From contig CAXXPO010000027.1 of the NCBI GenBank assembly GCA_963665185.2, positions 62,001 through 126,000 of the forward strand: a stretch of 64,000 nt of DNA, in the 5' to 3' direction. The notes beneath the pieces are model-generated. The model did no database searches. It was not told where the DNA came from and worked only from the letters and a program-made list of their open reading frames with translations. Shown here piece after piece: positions 8,968 to 18,147 of the stretch. Every line of letters begins with the position of its first letter. The stretch's first letter is position 1. The position numbers and the translations under genes are program-made. This DNA is from G963665185 sp963665185. Its GTDB lineage: Bacteria; Desulfobacterota; Desulfovibrionia; Desulfovibrionales; Desulfovibrionaceae.

Positions 8968-10053
8968 CTATTCCAGGACGTCGTCCTCGACATCCTCAGG
9001 GATCGCCTGGGTGACGCTGCATGTCGTCATGGGGGCGTTCTCCTCCGTGCCATGCACCATGCGCCAGATTTCCGCCATCAGCTCCTCCACGCCCTGACCA
9101 TGCAGGGCGGACATGAACAGGACACTGCGTCCGGCTTCCCCGGCAAGAGTTGTCAGCCGCCCGACTTCGGAAGCATCCAGCAGGTCCACCTTGTTGATGA
9201 CCTGAATCTGCCGCTTTTTTCCAAGAGCCGGATCAAACTTCACCAGCTCTTCGTTCAGCATCTCGAATCCGGCAAAAGGATCGTCCAGATCCAGATCCTC
9301 GGCAGACAGGATATGCACCAGAAACCGGGTACGCTCCACATGCTTGAGGAATTTGTGGCCAAGACCGTGGCCTTCATGCGCACCCTCGATAAGGCCGGGA
9401 ATGTCCGCAATCACGATCTGCCGGCCGAAGTCGTCCTGAATCACGCCCAGATTGGGAACAAGCGTGGTGAACGGATAGGCCGCAATCTTCGGCTTGGCCG
9501 CGCTGACCGCGGAAATGAACGTGGACTTGCCCGCGTTGGGCAATCCCAAAAGTCCCACATCCGCCATAATCTTGAGCTCCAGACGCAGAATCTTCTCCAC
9601 GCCCTCTTCGCCGGTCTGGGCGAAACGGGGGGCGCGCATGGTGGACGACTTGAAATGGAGATTGCCCTTGCCGCCGCGACCGCCCTCGGCGATGACGACT
9701 TCCTTGTCCATCCTGTCCAGGTCGGCAATGAGCGTCCTGCTGCCGGACTCTTCGTCCAGCTCGTACACCAGGGTTCCCAACGGCAGTTCAAGAACCAGGT
9801 CCTTTCCCCCGCGTCCGTATTTCTGGCTGCCTTCGCCCGGACGGCCGTTTTCGGCCCGATACGCCCTTTTGAGACGAAAATCGTACAAGGTCAGCAACTT
9901 GGGCGAAACCTTGAAGACAACAGCTCCACCATGTCCGCCGTCACCGCCGTCCGGCCCGCCTTTGGGCACAAACCGCTCACGCCGGAACGAAACGCATCCA
10001 TGGCCACCGTTCCCCGAACTGACTGTTATTCTCGCCTCGTCGACAAAACGCAT
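8968..10053 (-). CDS. obgE: Obg-family GTPase
   Basis: Ribosome-associated GTPase needed for large-subunit assembly. The 361-residue protein has the glycine-rich Obg domain (residues 1-158; GGPDGGDGGHGG, GGRGGKGN). The G domain follows with GLPNAGKST (P-loop), DIPGLIEGAHEG (switch II) and NKVD. A short acidic tail closes the protein. AGGAG lies six bases before the ATG. It sits downstream of rplU and rpmA on the same strand, the usual bacterial order, but here a flavodoxin-fold reductase gene lies between rpmA and obgE. Confidence 0.97.
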   Translation of the reverse strand: MRFVDEARITVSSGNGGHGCVSFRRERFVPKGGPDGGDGGHGGAVVFKVSPKLLTLYDFRLKRAYRAENGRPGEGSQKYGRGGKDLVLELPLGTLVYELDEESGSRTLIADLDRMDKEVVIAEGGRGGKGNLHFKSSTMRAPRFAQTGEEGVEKILRLELKIMADVGLLGLPNAGKSTFISAVSAAKPKIAAYPFTTLVPNLGVIQDDFGRQIVIADIPGLIEGAHEGHGLGHKFLKHVERTRFLVHILSAEDLDLDDPFAGFEMLNEELVKFDPALGKKRQIQVINKVDLLDASEVGRLTTLAGEAGRSVLFMSALHGQGVEELMAEIWRMVHGTEENAPMTTCSVTQAIPEDVEDDVLE

Positions 10054-10070
10054 GGTCTGCTCCTACGGGC

Positions 10071-10667
10071 TTACACGCCCGGAAAGTAATGGGCCACAGC
10101 CCCGGCGACTTCTTCAAGCCACGCCGTTCGCTGGGCTTCGCTGGAGGTGCAGATGATGCGGAACATCTTGCGGTAAAACCGCTGCACCCCACAAAGGTCG
10201 AAAACGCAATCCTTCCAGATACGTTCCAAAGGATCGCCGAAAATATGTGTTTCGCGCTCGGCCGAGGTGTTGGCCGTATTGAACACCAGGGCGGTTTGCG
10301 CTTTGAGAAGCCCTTCGGGTACGCCTTCGCCGCCGTCGCCCCCGACAAAACGATAGGCAACGTCCGGACGCATGACCCTGTCCACCCAACCTGCCAGAAT
10401 GGCCGGAGGCATGCCCCACCAATTGGGATGCACCACGATGAAGCCGTCCGCATTGGCCGCCTCGTCGCAATGACGGGCGACAACCGAGTCCAGCCTGGCA
10501 GCGCGCGGAATCTCCTCGCGGGGCAACAGCGGGTCAAAGCCCTCCGCATACAGATCGTGCAGCGCCACATCGTGCCCAAGATTTCTGCACGTGGCCCATG
10601 CCGCATGCGCAATGGCATGGTTGAAACTTTTCGGGTCCGGGTGGGCAAGCACAATGGAAACGAACAC
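10071..10667 (-). CDS. flavodoxin-fold NAD(P)H oxidoreductase (KefF/MdaB-like)
   Basis: Flavin-dependent reductase of the NAD(P)H dehydrogenase (quinone) family, cytoplasmic, substrate unknown. The flavodoxin-like fold begins FVSIVLAHPDPKSFNHAIAH; the cofactor-site motif VHPNWWGMPPAILAGWVDRV lies near residues 78-97. The start is set by AGGAGG (10679-10674 on the minus strand), six bases before the GTG at 10667; an in-frame start at 10739 lacks a site and adds a non-family N-terminus. Length 198 residues, normal for the family. It is inserted between rpmA and obgE and ends 17 bases before obgE, so it is probably cotranscribed. Confidence 0.85.
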   Translation of the reverse strand: MFVSIVLAHPDPKSFNHAIAHAAWATCRNLGHDVALHDLYAEGFDPLLPREEIPRAARLDSVVARHCDEAANADGFIVVHPNWWGMPPAILAGWVDRVMRPDVAYRFVGGDGGEGVPEGLLKAQTALVFNTANTSAERETHIFGDPLERIWKDCVFDLCGVQRFYRKMFRIICTSSEAQRTAWLEEVAGAVAHYFPGV

Positions 10668-10779
10668 GGCGCGCCTCCTGAAAACGGAAAAAAACTCAAC
10701 GGACTTTTCCAAAGAAACACGAAAAGGGGTAAAGGGCAACGACGCCCTCTACCCCTGAATCGTCAAAAAAATCAAAAAT

Positions 10780-11049
10780 CTATGCTACGGCCGGGTCCAC
10801 ATGCACCCTGGTCTTGACACGGTTGTTGCGCTTGTATTTTTCAAAGCGAACAACCCCGTCCACCAGGGCGAAAAGGGTGAAATCCCTGCCCAGGCCGACG
10901 TTGGAGCCAGGATGAACCTTGGTTCCCAACTGACGCACAAGGATATTTCCGGCCAGTACGCTCTGACCGCCGAAGCGTTTCACGCCGCGTCGTTGACCTT
11001 GGCTATCGCGGCCGTTTCTGGAACTGCCGCCTGCTTTTTTATGAGCCAT
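10780..11049 (-). CDS. rpmA: 50S ribosomal protein L27
   Basis: Large-subunit protein at the peptidyl-transferase site. The 89-residue sequence opens MAHKKAGGSSRNGRDS and continues GVKRFGGQSVLAGNILVRQLGTKVHPG, a textbook L27. There is no N-terminal extension of the Firmicutes type, so no cleavage is needed. AAGGGGG precedes the ATG. It lies 16 bases after rplU in the usual order. Confidence 0.98.
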   Translation of the reverse strand: MAHKKAGGSSRNGRDSQGQRRGVKRFGGQSVLAGNILVRQLGTKVHPGSNVGLGRDFTLFALVDGVVRFEKYKRNNRVKTRVHVDPAVA

Positions 11050-11065
11050 ACTGATGCCCCCTTGG

Positions 11066-11377
11066 CTACACGCTGATGGTTTTTACCTTCAACGTGGTAA
11101 TTTCCTGGCGATGGCCGGTCTTTACACGGGAATCCTGACGGCGGCGCTTCTTGAACACCACGATCTTGGGTCCGCGCTTCTGCTCGAGCACTTCGCAGGT
11201 GACCTTGGCCGTATCTACATAAGGCTGGCCGACCTTTACGTCGCCTTCTGCGTTTACAAGAAGAACTTTTTCCAAAGTCAGCTCTGCGCCAACTTCGGCG
11301 TCAAGCCGCTCCACGTCTATACGCAGGCCTTCTTCAACTCTAATCTGCTTTCCACCGGTCTCGACAATAGCGAACAT
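11066..11377 (-). CDS. rplU: 50S ribosomal protein L21
   Basis: Large-subunit protein that binds 23S rRNA. The 103-residue protein starts MFAIVETGGKQIRVEEG and ends with the basic segment KKRRRQDSRVKTGHRQEITTLKV. The start at 11377 is chosen because GGAGG lies just upstream and the family begins here; a longer in-frame extension to 11560 has no family match and crosses the promoter. First gene of the rplU-rpmA-reductase-obgE transcript. Confidence 0.98.
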   Translation of the reverse strand: MFAIVETGGKQIRVEEGLRIDVERLDAEVGAELTLEKVLLVNAEGDVKVGQPYVDTAKVTCEVLEQKRGPKIVVFKKRRRQDSRVKTGHRQEITTLKVKTISV

Positions 11378-11405
11378 ATTTTTCCTCCACAAAATGGGAA
11401 GGAGA

Positions 11406-11434
11406 CTTCTAAGCCATCCTCCGGGGTACGTCAA
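11406..11434 (-). promoter_or_regulatory. sigma-70-type promoter of rplU
   Basis: On the minus strand TTGACG (11434-11429) and TAGAAG (11411-11406) are separated by 17 bases. The start of transcription would fall near 11400, leaving a leader of about 22 bases before the rplU ATG at 11377. The Shine-Dalgarno GGAGG lies in that leader. Confidence 0.55.
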
Positions 11435-11619
11435 CACCTTTTTGAAACAGAAAACTATTTTTGCAAAGGAACAAGGAGAACCCCACTTCCGGCCCCTTCC
11501 CCCTGCCCGTTCTTTCTTCCGCCTTGATTTGACTTTGACTATCATTTTCATTATGTCCATTCCAGAGTATTGTCTCCAAGGGCCCGGCTTGACTTACGAT
11601 TTTATAAGAGGACGAAATC

Positions 11620-12600
11620 ATGCGGATGACAATTCGCACAGAACACGATTGCGGAACTTTCTCACACGGCCCGGTCATGGACGACGGATTTCTCGTGGCT
11701 GGTCCGCAAAGCCCGGCTGCGGCCATTGCATTGCGCCCGGATCTGGCGGTCTGCTTTTGGGAATGCACTCCCGCTTCGCCCCTGCATGTGGAAATCGCGT
11801 TCAACGTTCCCGTGCTGCGGTTCAGCTTTGTTTTGCAGGGAAACAGCCTGTCCCGCGCCTCGGGCCAGCAGGAATTCCAACGCAAACCCGGACTGGTGGA
11901 AATCCGCCATTTCCAGGCCGGACCTGGTTGGCTGGACATGGCACCGGCCCAACCCCACCGCTGGGTGGACATTGTGCTGCGCCCCTCCTTTCTGCGCGTG
12001 GCCCTGGACGGGGAGGCCAGACACCTGCCCGCGAGATTGAGGGAGGTCGTGGAACACAACACGTGCACCATGCCCTGCGACGGCAGGGAAATGACGCCCG
12101 ACCAGTTTGTGGCCGCTTCCCAGCTCGCCAACTGCCCGTACCACGACGCGGCCCGGATCATGTACCTCAAGAGCAAGACCCTGGAACTGCTTTCCCACAT
12201 GCTCGCCCCGCGCCAGAACGCTTCGGGAAATTCCGGCTTCAGCTCCTACGAAATCGACTGCCTGAACAAGGCCCGTACCCTGCTTGTCCGCATGCTGGAG
12301 TCGCCGCCCACACTCAAAGAGCTGGCCCGGCGGGTCGGGCTGAACGAGACCAAGCTCAAGCGGGGCTTCAAGGCGCTGTTCGGCCAGACGGTGTTCGGCT
12401 ATTACCGGGCCTACCGCATGGACCATGCCCGCAGGCTGCTCATGGAAAGCGAGGCCTCGGTCAGCCAGGTGGCCGCGGCCATCGGCTATACGAACATCAG
12501 CCATTTCAGCGCGGCCTTCAAACTCCACCATGGGATCAACCCAGGTTCCCTGCGCAGAAGCCCACTGCGCCCGACCGCGGGTCCCCGCAGTCTTTCATAG
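11620..12600 (+). CDS. AraC-family regulator, PchR-like
   Basis: Probable activator of the metal-uptake operon that follows. The 326-residue protein has an N-terminal ligand domain and a C-terminal pair of helix-turn-helix motifs from about residue 225 (LKELARRVGLNETKLKRGFK; SVSQVAAAIGYTNISHFSAAF). The phrase NETKLKRGFKALFGQTVFGYYRAYRM is characteristic of the PchR subgroup, which senses siderophores or iron complexes. AGAGGA precedes the ATG. It lies 180 bases upstream of, and in the same direction as, the seven-gene operon. The ligand is not shown by the sequence. Confidence 0.85.
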   Translation: MRMTIRTEHDCGTFSHGPVMDDGFLVAGPQSPAAAIALRPDLAVCFWECTPASPLHVEIAFNVPVLRFSFVLQGNSLSRASGQQEFQRKPGLVEIRHFQAGPGWLDMAPAQPHRWVDIVLRPSFLRVALDGEARHLPARLREVVEHNTCTMPCDGREMTPDQFVAASQLANCPYHDAARIMYLKSKTLELLSHMLAPRQNASGNSGFSSYEIDCLNKARTLLVRMLESPPTLKELARRVGLNETKLKRGFKALFGQTVFGYYRAYRMDHARRLLMESEASVSQVAAAIGYTNISHFSAAFKLHHGINPGSLRRSPLRPTAGPRSLS

Positions 12601-12780
12601 ATATCCTGCCATATCGCCGCAGAAAGAAGTCACAAAAACGCCCATGAGTAAAAAACGACCCTCCCGGGGTGGTGGGCCGCTGTCGTGAAACGCTATTGCC
12701 TTCATGTTCCGGTCGAGGCACGGGGTATCCGCCGGGATAAACGATAAAGACATTCAATTTCATACAGCGAGGGACTCACA

Positions 12781-13481
12781 ATGAAGATAATCACCGTTGC
12801 CGGCGCCCCCAGCGCAGGCAAGACCTCGGTGGTCCTGCACCTTGCCCAGGCCTTGCAGCGAGAGGGGCTGCGGCCCGCCGCGGTCAAATTCGACACCCTG
12901 GGCACGACAGACGACCGCACCTACCAGGAACGGCTGGGCATTCCGGCCATTAAGGGACTTTCCGACTACCTCTGCCCGGACCACTATTTCGTCTCCAATC
13001 TGGAGGAGGCCTGCCATTGGGGTGCAGACAGCAAGGCCGACGTCTTGTTCATCGAAACCGCGGACTCTGCTACCGCTGCGCCCCGCACGTGAACGGCCTG
13101 CCTGCGGTGACGGTCATCGACAACCTCGGGGGCATGGACGCCCCGCGCAAGATGGGACCCGCCCTGTCCCTGGCAGACGTGGTGGTGGTGACCAAAAGCG
13201 ATCTGGTCTCTCAGGCGGAAAAGGAGGTCTTTGCCCACGGCATCTCCCGCGTCAACCCGTCCGCCCGCGTCGTGCACGTCAACGGCCTCACGGGGACGGG
13301 CGTGCTGCTTCTGCACCGGCTGTACGCCGCCTGGCCCGAAGCCGAGGACATGGACGGACGCAGCCTGCGCTACTCCATGCCCGCTTCCATCTGCTCCTAC
13401 TGCACGGGGGAAACCCGCATCGGCAAGGCGTTCCAGTCCGGCAACGTGGAAAAACTCCTGCTCGAAAGGATGGCGTCATGA
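12781..13481 (+). CDS. CobW/HypB-type GTPase of a metal-uptake operon (frameshifted)
   Basis: P-loop GTPase of the SIMIBI class, likely a metal chaperone or insertase. It has GAPSAGKTS (residues 8-16), an IETAGLCYRCAPH segment with a CxxC that could bind metal, the guanine motif TKSD, and a second CxxC (ICSYC) near the C-terminus. One G is missing near 13062-13064: adding a base turns ETADSATAAPRT-stop into ETAGLCYRCAPHVNG and gives a 233-residue protein. The ATG at 12781 is preceded by GAGGGA. Its stop overlaps the ATG of the next gene. The closest functional analogues are HypB and CobW, but the substrate metal is unknown. Confidence 0.75.
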
Positions 13482-14237
13482 ACATCGAATGCATCAGCAT
13501 CCTCGCGGGGATGCGACAAGACGGGCCAGGCCGAAGCCGTCCAGCGGATCGACCTGCGCCCCGGCCAGTCCCTGGCCCTGGTCGGTCCAACCGGATCAGG
13601 CAAGAGCGAGCTGCTTTCGGACATCGAACAGATCGCCAACACGGACACCCGTTCGAGTCGCGTGGTGCTCATCAACAACATCGTCCAGGAGGAGCCCGTC
13701 ACCGGGCTTGTTGCCACGCTTTCGCAAAAGACCAACTTTGTCATGGACGCCAGCGTGGACGAATTCATCCGCATGCATGCCGAAAGCCGGGAGCGCGACG
13801 GCCACGCCCTGCGCGGCCCGCTCCTGGAAATGGCCAACACCCTTTGCGGAGAACCCATCCTTGCCGACATGCCCTTGCAGGTCCTCAGCGGCGGGCAGTC
13901 ACGCGCCCTGATGATAGCGGACATCGCCCTGCTGTCGGACGCGCCCATCGTGCTCATCGATGAAATCGAAAACGCGGGCATCGACAAATTCAAGGCCCTG
14001 AAAGTCCTGGCCGGAAGCCGAAAGATCGTCATTTCCGCCACCCACGACCCCGTGCTCATGCTCATGAACGACGCCCGCCTGGTGATGCGCAACGGCGGCA
14101 TGAGCCTGCTCATCCCCGCCAGCCTGGCCGAACAGCATTGCGCCGACGAACTGCGCCGCATGGACCAGTCCCTGATGAACGCCCGCGACATCCTGCGCTC
14201 GGGCCGGATCATAGAAAACCCGGAGCAACTGCAATGA
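13478..14237 (+). CDS. ABC-type ATPase without permease, metal-operon partner (frameshifted)
   Basis: Soluble ATPase with the ABC signature set: Walker A GPTGSGKS, signature LSGGQSRALMIA, Walker B IVLIDEIENAGID and switch histidine SATHD. The frame breaks in the G4 run at 13507-13510. Dropping one G gives MNIECISILAGCDKTGQAEAVQ and a 252-residue protein. It overlaps the GTPase by four bases and the next gene by four bases, so the three are translationally coupled. No membrane partner is adjacent; a separate complete ABC importer follows at 17167-19558. It may act with the GTPase and the leaderless binding protein in cytoplasmic metal or cofactor handling (inference). Confidence 0.72.
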
Positions 14238-15118
14238 CCCGCAAAGACGTCTACCTGGCCGTGGCCCCGAACATCCTGCGCAAGACAGGCCAGGACCTGC
14301 AACGCCGCCACCCCGACCTGGACATGCTGCCGCCCCAGACTCACCAGGAAATGCTCGACTTTTCCAAAGAGTTCGGGACTGCCCACATTCCCGGCCTGTC
14401 CATAGCCGCCTACCCGCAGTTCGTGCGCAACATTCTGGCGCACCAGGAGGACGGCAGGTTCGCACGCATGCCGACCAGCCTGCCGCCCATGCGCCGGGAG
14501 CTTACCGCCATCGGACTGGCAGAGCCGTCGCCCTGCATGCGCGTCATCACCCTGGTTCCGTTCGTCATCGCCGCCCGCTCGGACCTGGACCCGCCGATTA
14601 CGGACTGGCGCGACCTGTGCCGCAAGGACATCTGCCGCCATGTGGCCGTGCCACCCCACGACACCCCCCTGCCCGACCTGTTCGACGCGGTCATGGGGTC
14701 AACCTACGGCGCCGAGGCAGACACGGTCATACAGAATAAAAACACCCGGTACACCCCGCTGGACATCAACAAGCGGGTCGATTCCGGAGAATTCGTGGCC
14801 GGGGTGAGCATCCCGGCCTTCAGCCGAACCTTCCGCAACAACGGCGGACACATGGTCTGGCCCGAGTCCGGGGCATGGGTGGTTCCCCTGGTGGCCTGCG
14901 CCCACAGGGACGCCTCTTCAGAGATTTTCGAATTTCTGGACTATTTGCTCTCGCCAGAGTATCAGTGTTACCTTTCTAAAAATGGTTACACGATTCCGGT
15001 CGTCCAAGGCATCCCCTGGTTCCCGGAAATGGAGGCGGCAGGCGGAAAACTGCACTGGCCCGGATGGGAAGCCTTGGCTGAGCTGGGAAAACCCACTCCC
15101 TGTGACTGCCCGTTGTAA
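14234..15118 (+). CDS. substrate-binding-like protein without signal peptide
   Basis: 294-residue protein with the fold signature of extracellular iron/metal binding proteins (PFVIAARSDLDPPITDWRDL; SGAWVVPLVACAHRDASSEIFEFLDYLLSPEYQCYLSKNG). The N-terminus MTRKDVYLAVAPNILRK has no signal sequence or lipobox, so it should stay in the cytoplasm. Cysteines are frequent (LCRKDICRH, PCDCPL at the end). The start overlaps the previous stop (ATGA). A periplasmic-type binding domain kept inside the cell next to a GTPase and an ABC-like ATPase is unusual. I do not know the substrate. Confidence 0.75.
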   Translation: MTRKDVYLAVAPNILRKTGQDLQRRHPDLDMLPPQTHQEMLDFSKEFGTAHIPGLSIAAYPQFVRNILAHQEDGRFARMPTSLPPMRRELTAIGLAEPSPCMRVITLVPFVIAARSDLDPPITDWRDLCRKDICRHVAVPPHDTPLPDLFDAVMGSTYGAEADTVIQNKNTRYTPLDINKRVDSGEFVAGVSIPAFSRTFRNNGGHMVWPESGAWVVPLVACAHRDASSEIFEFLDYLLSPEYQCYLSKNGYTIPVVQGIPWFPEMEAAGGKLHWPGWEALAELGKPTPCDCPL

Positions 15119-15147
15119 ATCCTACTCACGAACCAGGAGACAACACG

Positions 15148-17154
15148 ATGAAAAAAACGCCTTGCACATTCGTCCTCGCACTGCTTCTCGCCCTGGCCGG
15201 TGCATTCCCCGCCCTGGCCGAGGAGCAGAACCCCATCCAACTGGACAAGGTCATTGTTTCGGCCCGGGGTACGGACAGCGCCCTGTCCATGACACCCGGC
15301 GGTGTTGGCGTTGTGGACGAACAGGACATCCTGCTCGCTCCCAAGAACAGCGTGGCCGACGCCCTGGCCCGCATCCCCGGCGTATCACGCACCGGCGAAT
15401 CGCCCTGGGGCCAGGCCGTGAACATCCGCGGCCTGAGCGGAGCCTCCGTGGTGGTGCTCATCGACGGCATGCGCCTGAACACGGCCACGGAAATCAATGC
15501 CCGGCTGGGCTTCATCAACCCGCTGGACATCGAACGGGTGGAAGTGCTCAAGGGCCCCATCAGCTCCCTGTACGGTTCCGGATCCACCGGCGGCGTGGTC
15601 AATATCATCACCAAGCGCGGCCATTTTGCAAACGATTGGGAAGCCACCGGGGAAGGCATAGGAGAATGGGTCAGCAATCCCGAAGGGCCGAACGGCTATG
15701 TCCGGGGCGGGGTGAACGGCAAGAACATCTGGCTGCAGCTTTCCGGCGCCCTGCGCGAACATGACGACTATTACGGCGGCGACTCCGAACGCGTGGACAA
15801 CAGCAGTTACCAGGACCAATACTTCCGTTTTGCCGCAGGCTTCCGGCCCAGCGATGAATTCCGGACGGAAATCCAGGTCATGAACATGGAGGCCTCGAAC
15901 GTGGGCATACCCGGCGGATCCGCCACCATGCCCCAGACCGCGCCCGTGGACTACCCGCGCACCAGCAACCTGCTTCTGAGCATGAACAACATCTACACCC
16001 CCGATTCGGACGTAGTGAAGGAGGTCCTGCTCAACCTCTACTATATGCAGAACGACCGCCGCGTGGAAATCAGCAACCCACTCCCCGTGGTCAGGTCCAT
16101 CAACCCCAGCGCCAATCACGAAACCGTGGGCGGCAAACTCCAGGCCCGTTTCGCAATGGGAGCGCACTCCCTGCTGGCCGGTGTGGACGCCTGGAGCTGG
16201 AACATGAAATCCAACCGCACAAAATATCTGGTCAACGGCAAGGTTCTCAACGACCAGCCCACCCCCGATACCACCCAGATCTCCATGGGGATTTTTGCCG
16301 AGGACGACTGGAGCCTGAATGACGTACTGACCTTGAACCTTGGGGCACGCCTGGACCACATTGAAATCGACAACAAGGAATACGGCAAGTTCGCGGCCGG
16401 AACACACGAAGACCTCGGCTGGAACGCCCATGCCGGACTGACCTGGCAGATGGACGAGGCATGGTCCCAAACCTTCATCGCCGCCAGCAGCTACCGGGCC
16501 GCCGACGTGCTGGAACGTTTCAAGGACATCAGTCTGGGCGGAGGAGTGACCTCCCTGGGCAACCCCGACCTGGACCCGGAAAAAAGCTACTACCTTGAAT
16601 ACGGCCTTCACTACACCACGGAAACCGTACGCGCCTCGGCCTCGGCCTACGCCAATTTCCTCACCGACTACATTGCCGAATCCCTGGTAAGCCCGACCCT
16701 GCTGCAAATGGAAAACATCGGCGAAGCCCGCATTTACGGGGCGGAACTCGAGGCCGACTGGAGCCTGACGAGCCATTGGAACCTGTACGGCAACCTGGCT
16801 CTGTGCATGGGGCGGGATGAACAAAAGGACGAGCCGTTGCGCAACATTGCGCCGGTCAACGGTCTGCTGGGCATCAGATACACCATGGGCAACGGTTTCT
16901 GGGCCCGCCTGGAAACCCCATGGGCCGCTCAGCAGGACGAGGTGCCCGACGGCATCAGCACCACCGACGGCTGGATGACCGTGAACATGGCCGCCGGATA
17001 CGGATTCGACTGGGAAAAGCTCCACCATGAAATCTCGCTGGAAGCCAACAACCTGCTGGACAAGCGCTACCACAACTACCTGGCCAATTCGCGCGGAATC
17101 GAGCTGCTGGAAGCGGGAATCAACGTGGCACTCAACTACCGGATCAGTTTCTAG
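15148..17154 (+). CDS. TonB-dependent outer-membrane receptor
   Basis: Imports a metal complex, siderophore or cobalamin-like ligand across the outer membrane using TonB energy. The 668-residue protein has a signal peptide (KTPCTFVLALLLALAGAFPALA), a plug domain (SVADALARIPGVSRTGE; NIRGLSGASVVVLIDGMR; GPISSLYGSGSTGGVVNIITK) and a 22-strand-type barrel ending in the aromatic ALNYRISF. The sequence DKVIVSA after the signal is a weak TonB box. AGGAG precedes the ATG. Central gene of the operon; its ligand is probably shared with the downstream ABC importer. Confidence 0.93.
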   Translation: MKKTPCTFVLALLLALAGAFPALAEEQNPIQLDKVIVSARGTDSALSMTPGGVGVVDEQDILLAPKNSVADALARIPGVSRTGESPWGQAVNIRGLSGASVVVLIDGMRLNTATEINARLGFINPLDIERVEVLKGPISSLYGSGSTGGVVNIITKRGHFANDWEATGEGIGEWVSNPEGPNGYVRGGVNGKNIWLQLSGALREHDDYYGGDSERVDNSSYQDQYFRFAAGFRPSDEFRTEIQVMNMEASNVGIPGGSATMPQTAPVDYPRTSNLLLSMNNIYTPDSDVVKEVLLNLYYMQNDRRVEISNPLPVVRSINPSANHETVGGKLQARFAMGAHSLLAGVDAWSWNMKSNRTKYLVNGKVLNDQPTPDTTQISMGIFAEDDWSLNDVLTLNLGARLDHIEIDNKEYGKFAAGTHEDLGWNAHAGLTWQMDEAWSQTFIAASSYRAADVLERFKDISLGGGVTSLGNPDLDPEKSYYLEYGLHYTTETVRASASAYANFLTDYIAESLVSPTLLQMENIGEARIYGAELEADWSLTSHWNLYGNLALCMGRDEQKDEPLRNIAPVNGLLGIRYTMGNGFWARLETPWAAQQDEVPDGISTTDGWMTVNMAAGYGFDWEKLHHEISLEANNLLDKRYHNYLANSRGIELLEAGINVALNYRISF

Positions 17155-17166
17155 GAGTCCTACCGA

Positions 17167-18147
17167 ATGAAACGACTGATTCCCCTGCTGGTCTTCCTGG
17201 CTCTGGCCGCATGGGGCGGGCTGTCCCTCCTGAAAAAGGAAGGGGCGGCCCCGCCCTCCGGGTCGGGACAGACCGTTCTTTCCATATACACCACGGGGCA
17301 GGCCACCACCCCCCAGATGCCCCTGTGGAAAGCCCTGGCGGAACAGGATCTCGGCTTTACCCCGGAAATCCACTACTGGAAAAATCTGGGAGATCTGCGC
17401 GGCGCACTCCTGGCGGGCAAGGGCGACATCTGGGTGGGCCATGTGGACGGATTCGCCCAGGCGGCCCTGCGCGGGGCTCCTGTCCGCATCGTGGCCGTGA
17501 CCGGCTGGCGCAAATTCTACATTCTGACGAGCCGGCCCGATATCCACACCTTTGCCGACCTGTCCGCGCTTCCCCCGGAAACACCCATGGCCGCGGCCCC
17601 GCCGCAGTCACCGGGCGTGGCCGTGATGCGCGCCATGGAGCGGCACGGCGGCCCGCTCCTCGGCTACACCCCCTACGAACCCAAACAGCTCGCCCTGGAA
17701 GCCATGCGCGGCAGCCAGGACCTGATGCTCCTGCCCGAGCCGCTGGTCACCGTGCTGCTGCACAAGAACCCGAAACTGCGGATCATTGCCAGCCTGGAGC
17801 AGGAATACGGACGTCTCACCGGAAGGGAACCGGTGCTGCCCCTGGCGGGCATTGCCGTGAACGCGCACACCCTGGCCCGGCATCCCGGACTGGAAGAACG
17901 CCTCTGGGACGCTCTGGCACTTCAGGAACCCTCGTTGCGGACCGCACCGGAATCCGGGCTGGCAACCCTGCCCGAGGAGTTCAGCGTCTTCATCGACCCG
18001 GCCATGGTCCGCGAATCCCTGCAACGGGACGTCATCATGGTCCGCTCGGGCCGTCAGGCCCAACCCATGATCGAAGACTACCTGCGCATGATCTTTCCCC
18101 AGGAGAACGCCACCCTGCCCCCGGGCTTTTACGGAGGCAGACCGTGA
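17167..18147 (+). CDS. ABC importer substrate-binding protein (NMT1/SsuA-like)
   Basis: 326-residue periplasmic binding protein of the nitrate/sulfonate/taurine type: an N-terminal signal anchor (RLIPLLVFLALAAWGGLSLL) and a two-lobe fold with LSIYTTGQATTPQMPLWKAL and GDIWVGHVDGFAQAALRG. In this operon it more likely binds the ligand delivered by the TonB receptor than a sulfonate. The stop overlaps the start of the permease gene. It begins 12 bases after the receptor stop. Confidence 0.85.
   Translation: MKRLIPLLVFLALAAWGGLSLLKKEGAAPPSGSGQTVLSIYTTGQATTPQMPLWKALAEQDLGFTPEIHYWKNLGDLRGALLAGKGDIWVGHVDGFAQAALRGAPVRIVAVTGWRKFYILTSRPDIHTFADLSALPPETPMAAAPPQSPGVAVMRAMERHGGPLLGYTPYEPKQLALEAMRGSQDLMLLPEPLVTVLLHKNPKLRIIASLEQEYGRLTGREPVLPLAGIAVNAHTLARHPGLEERLWDALALQEPSLRTAPESGLATLPEEFSVFIDPAMVRESLQRDVIMVRSGRQAQPMIEDYLRMIFPQENATLPPGFYGGRP

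Noticed and set aside
12601..12780. Riboswitch upstream of the metal-uptake operon
   Set aside because: Only a 5-bp hairpin (TATCC/GGATA) is visible; no cobalamin, Moco, NiCo or other known riboswitch motif.
13478..13661. Separate small gene at the start of the ABC-like ATPase
   Set aside because: The shifted frame supplies the Walker A motif GPTGSGKS in line with the remaining ATPase, so it is one gene with a frameshift.
15385..17547. A 720-codon open frame on the minus strand opposite the TonB receptor
   Set aside because: It is an antisense frame of a GC-rich gene, has no ribosome-binding site or family motif, and the plus strand has clear TonB receptor features.
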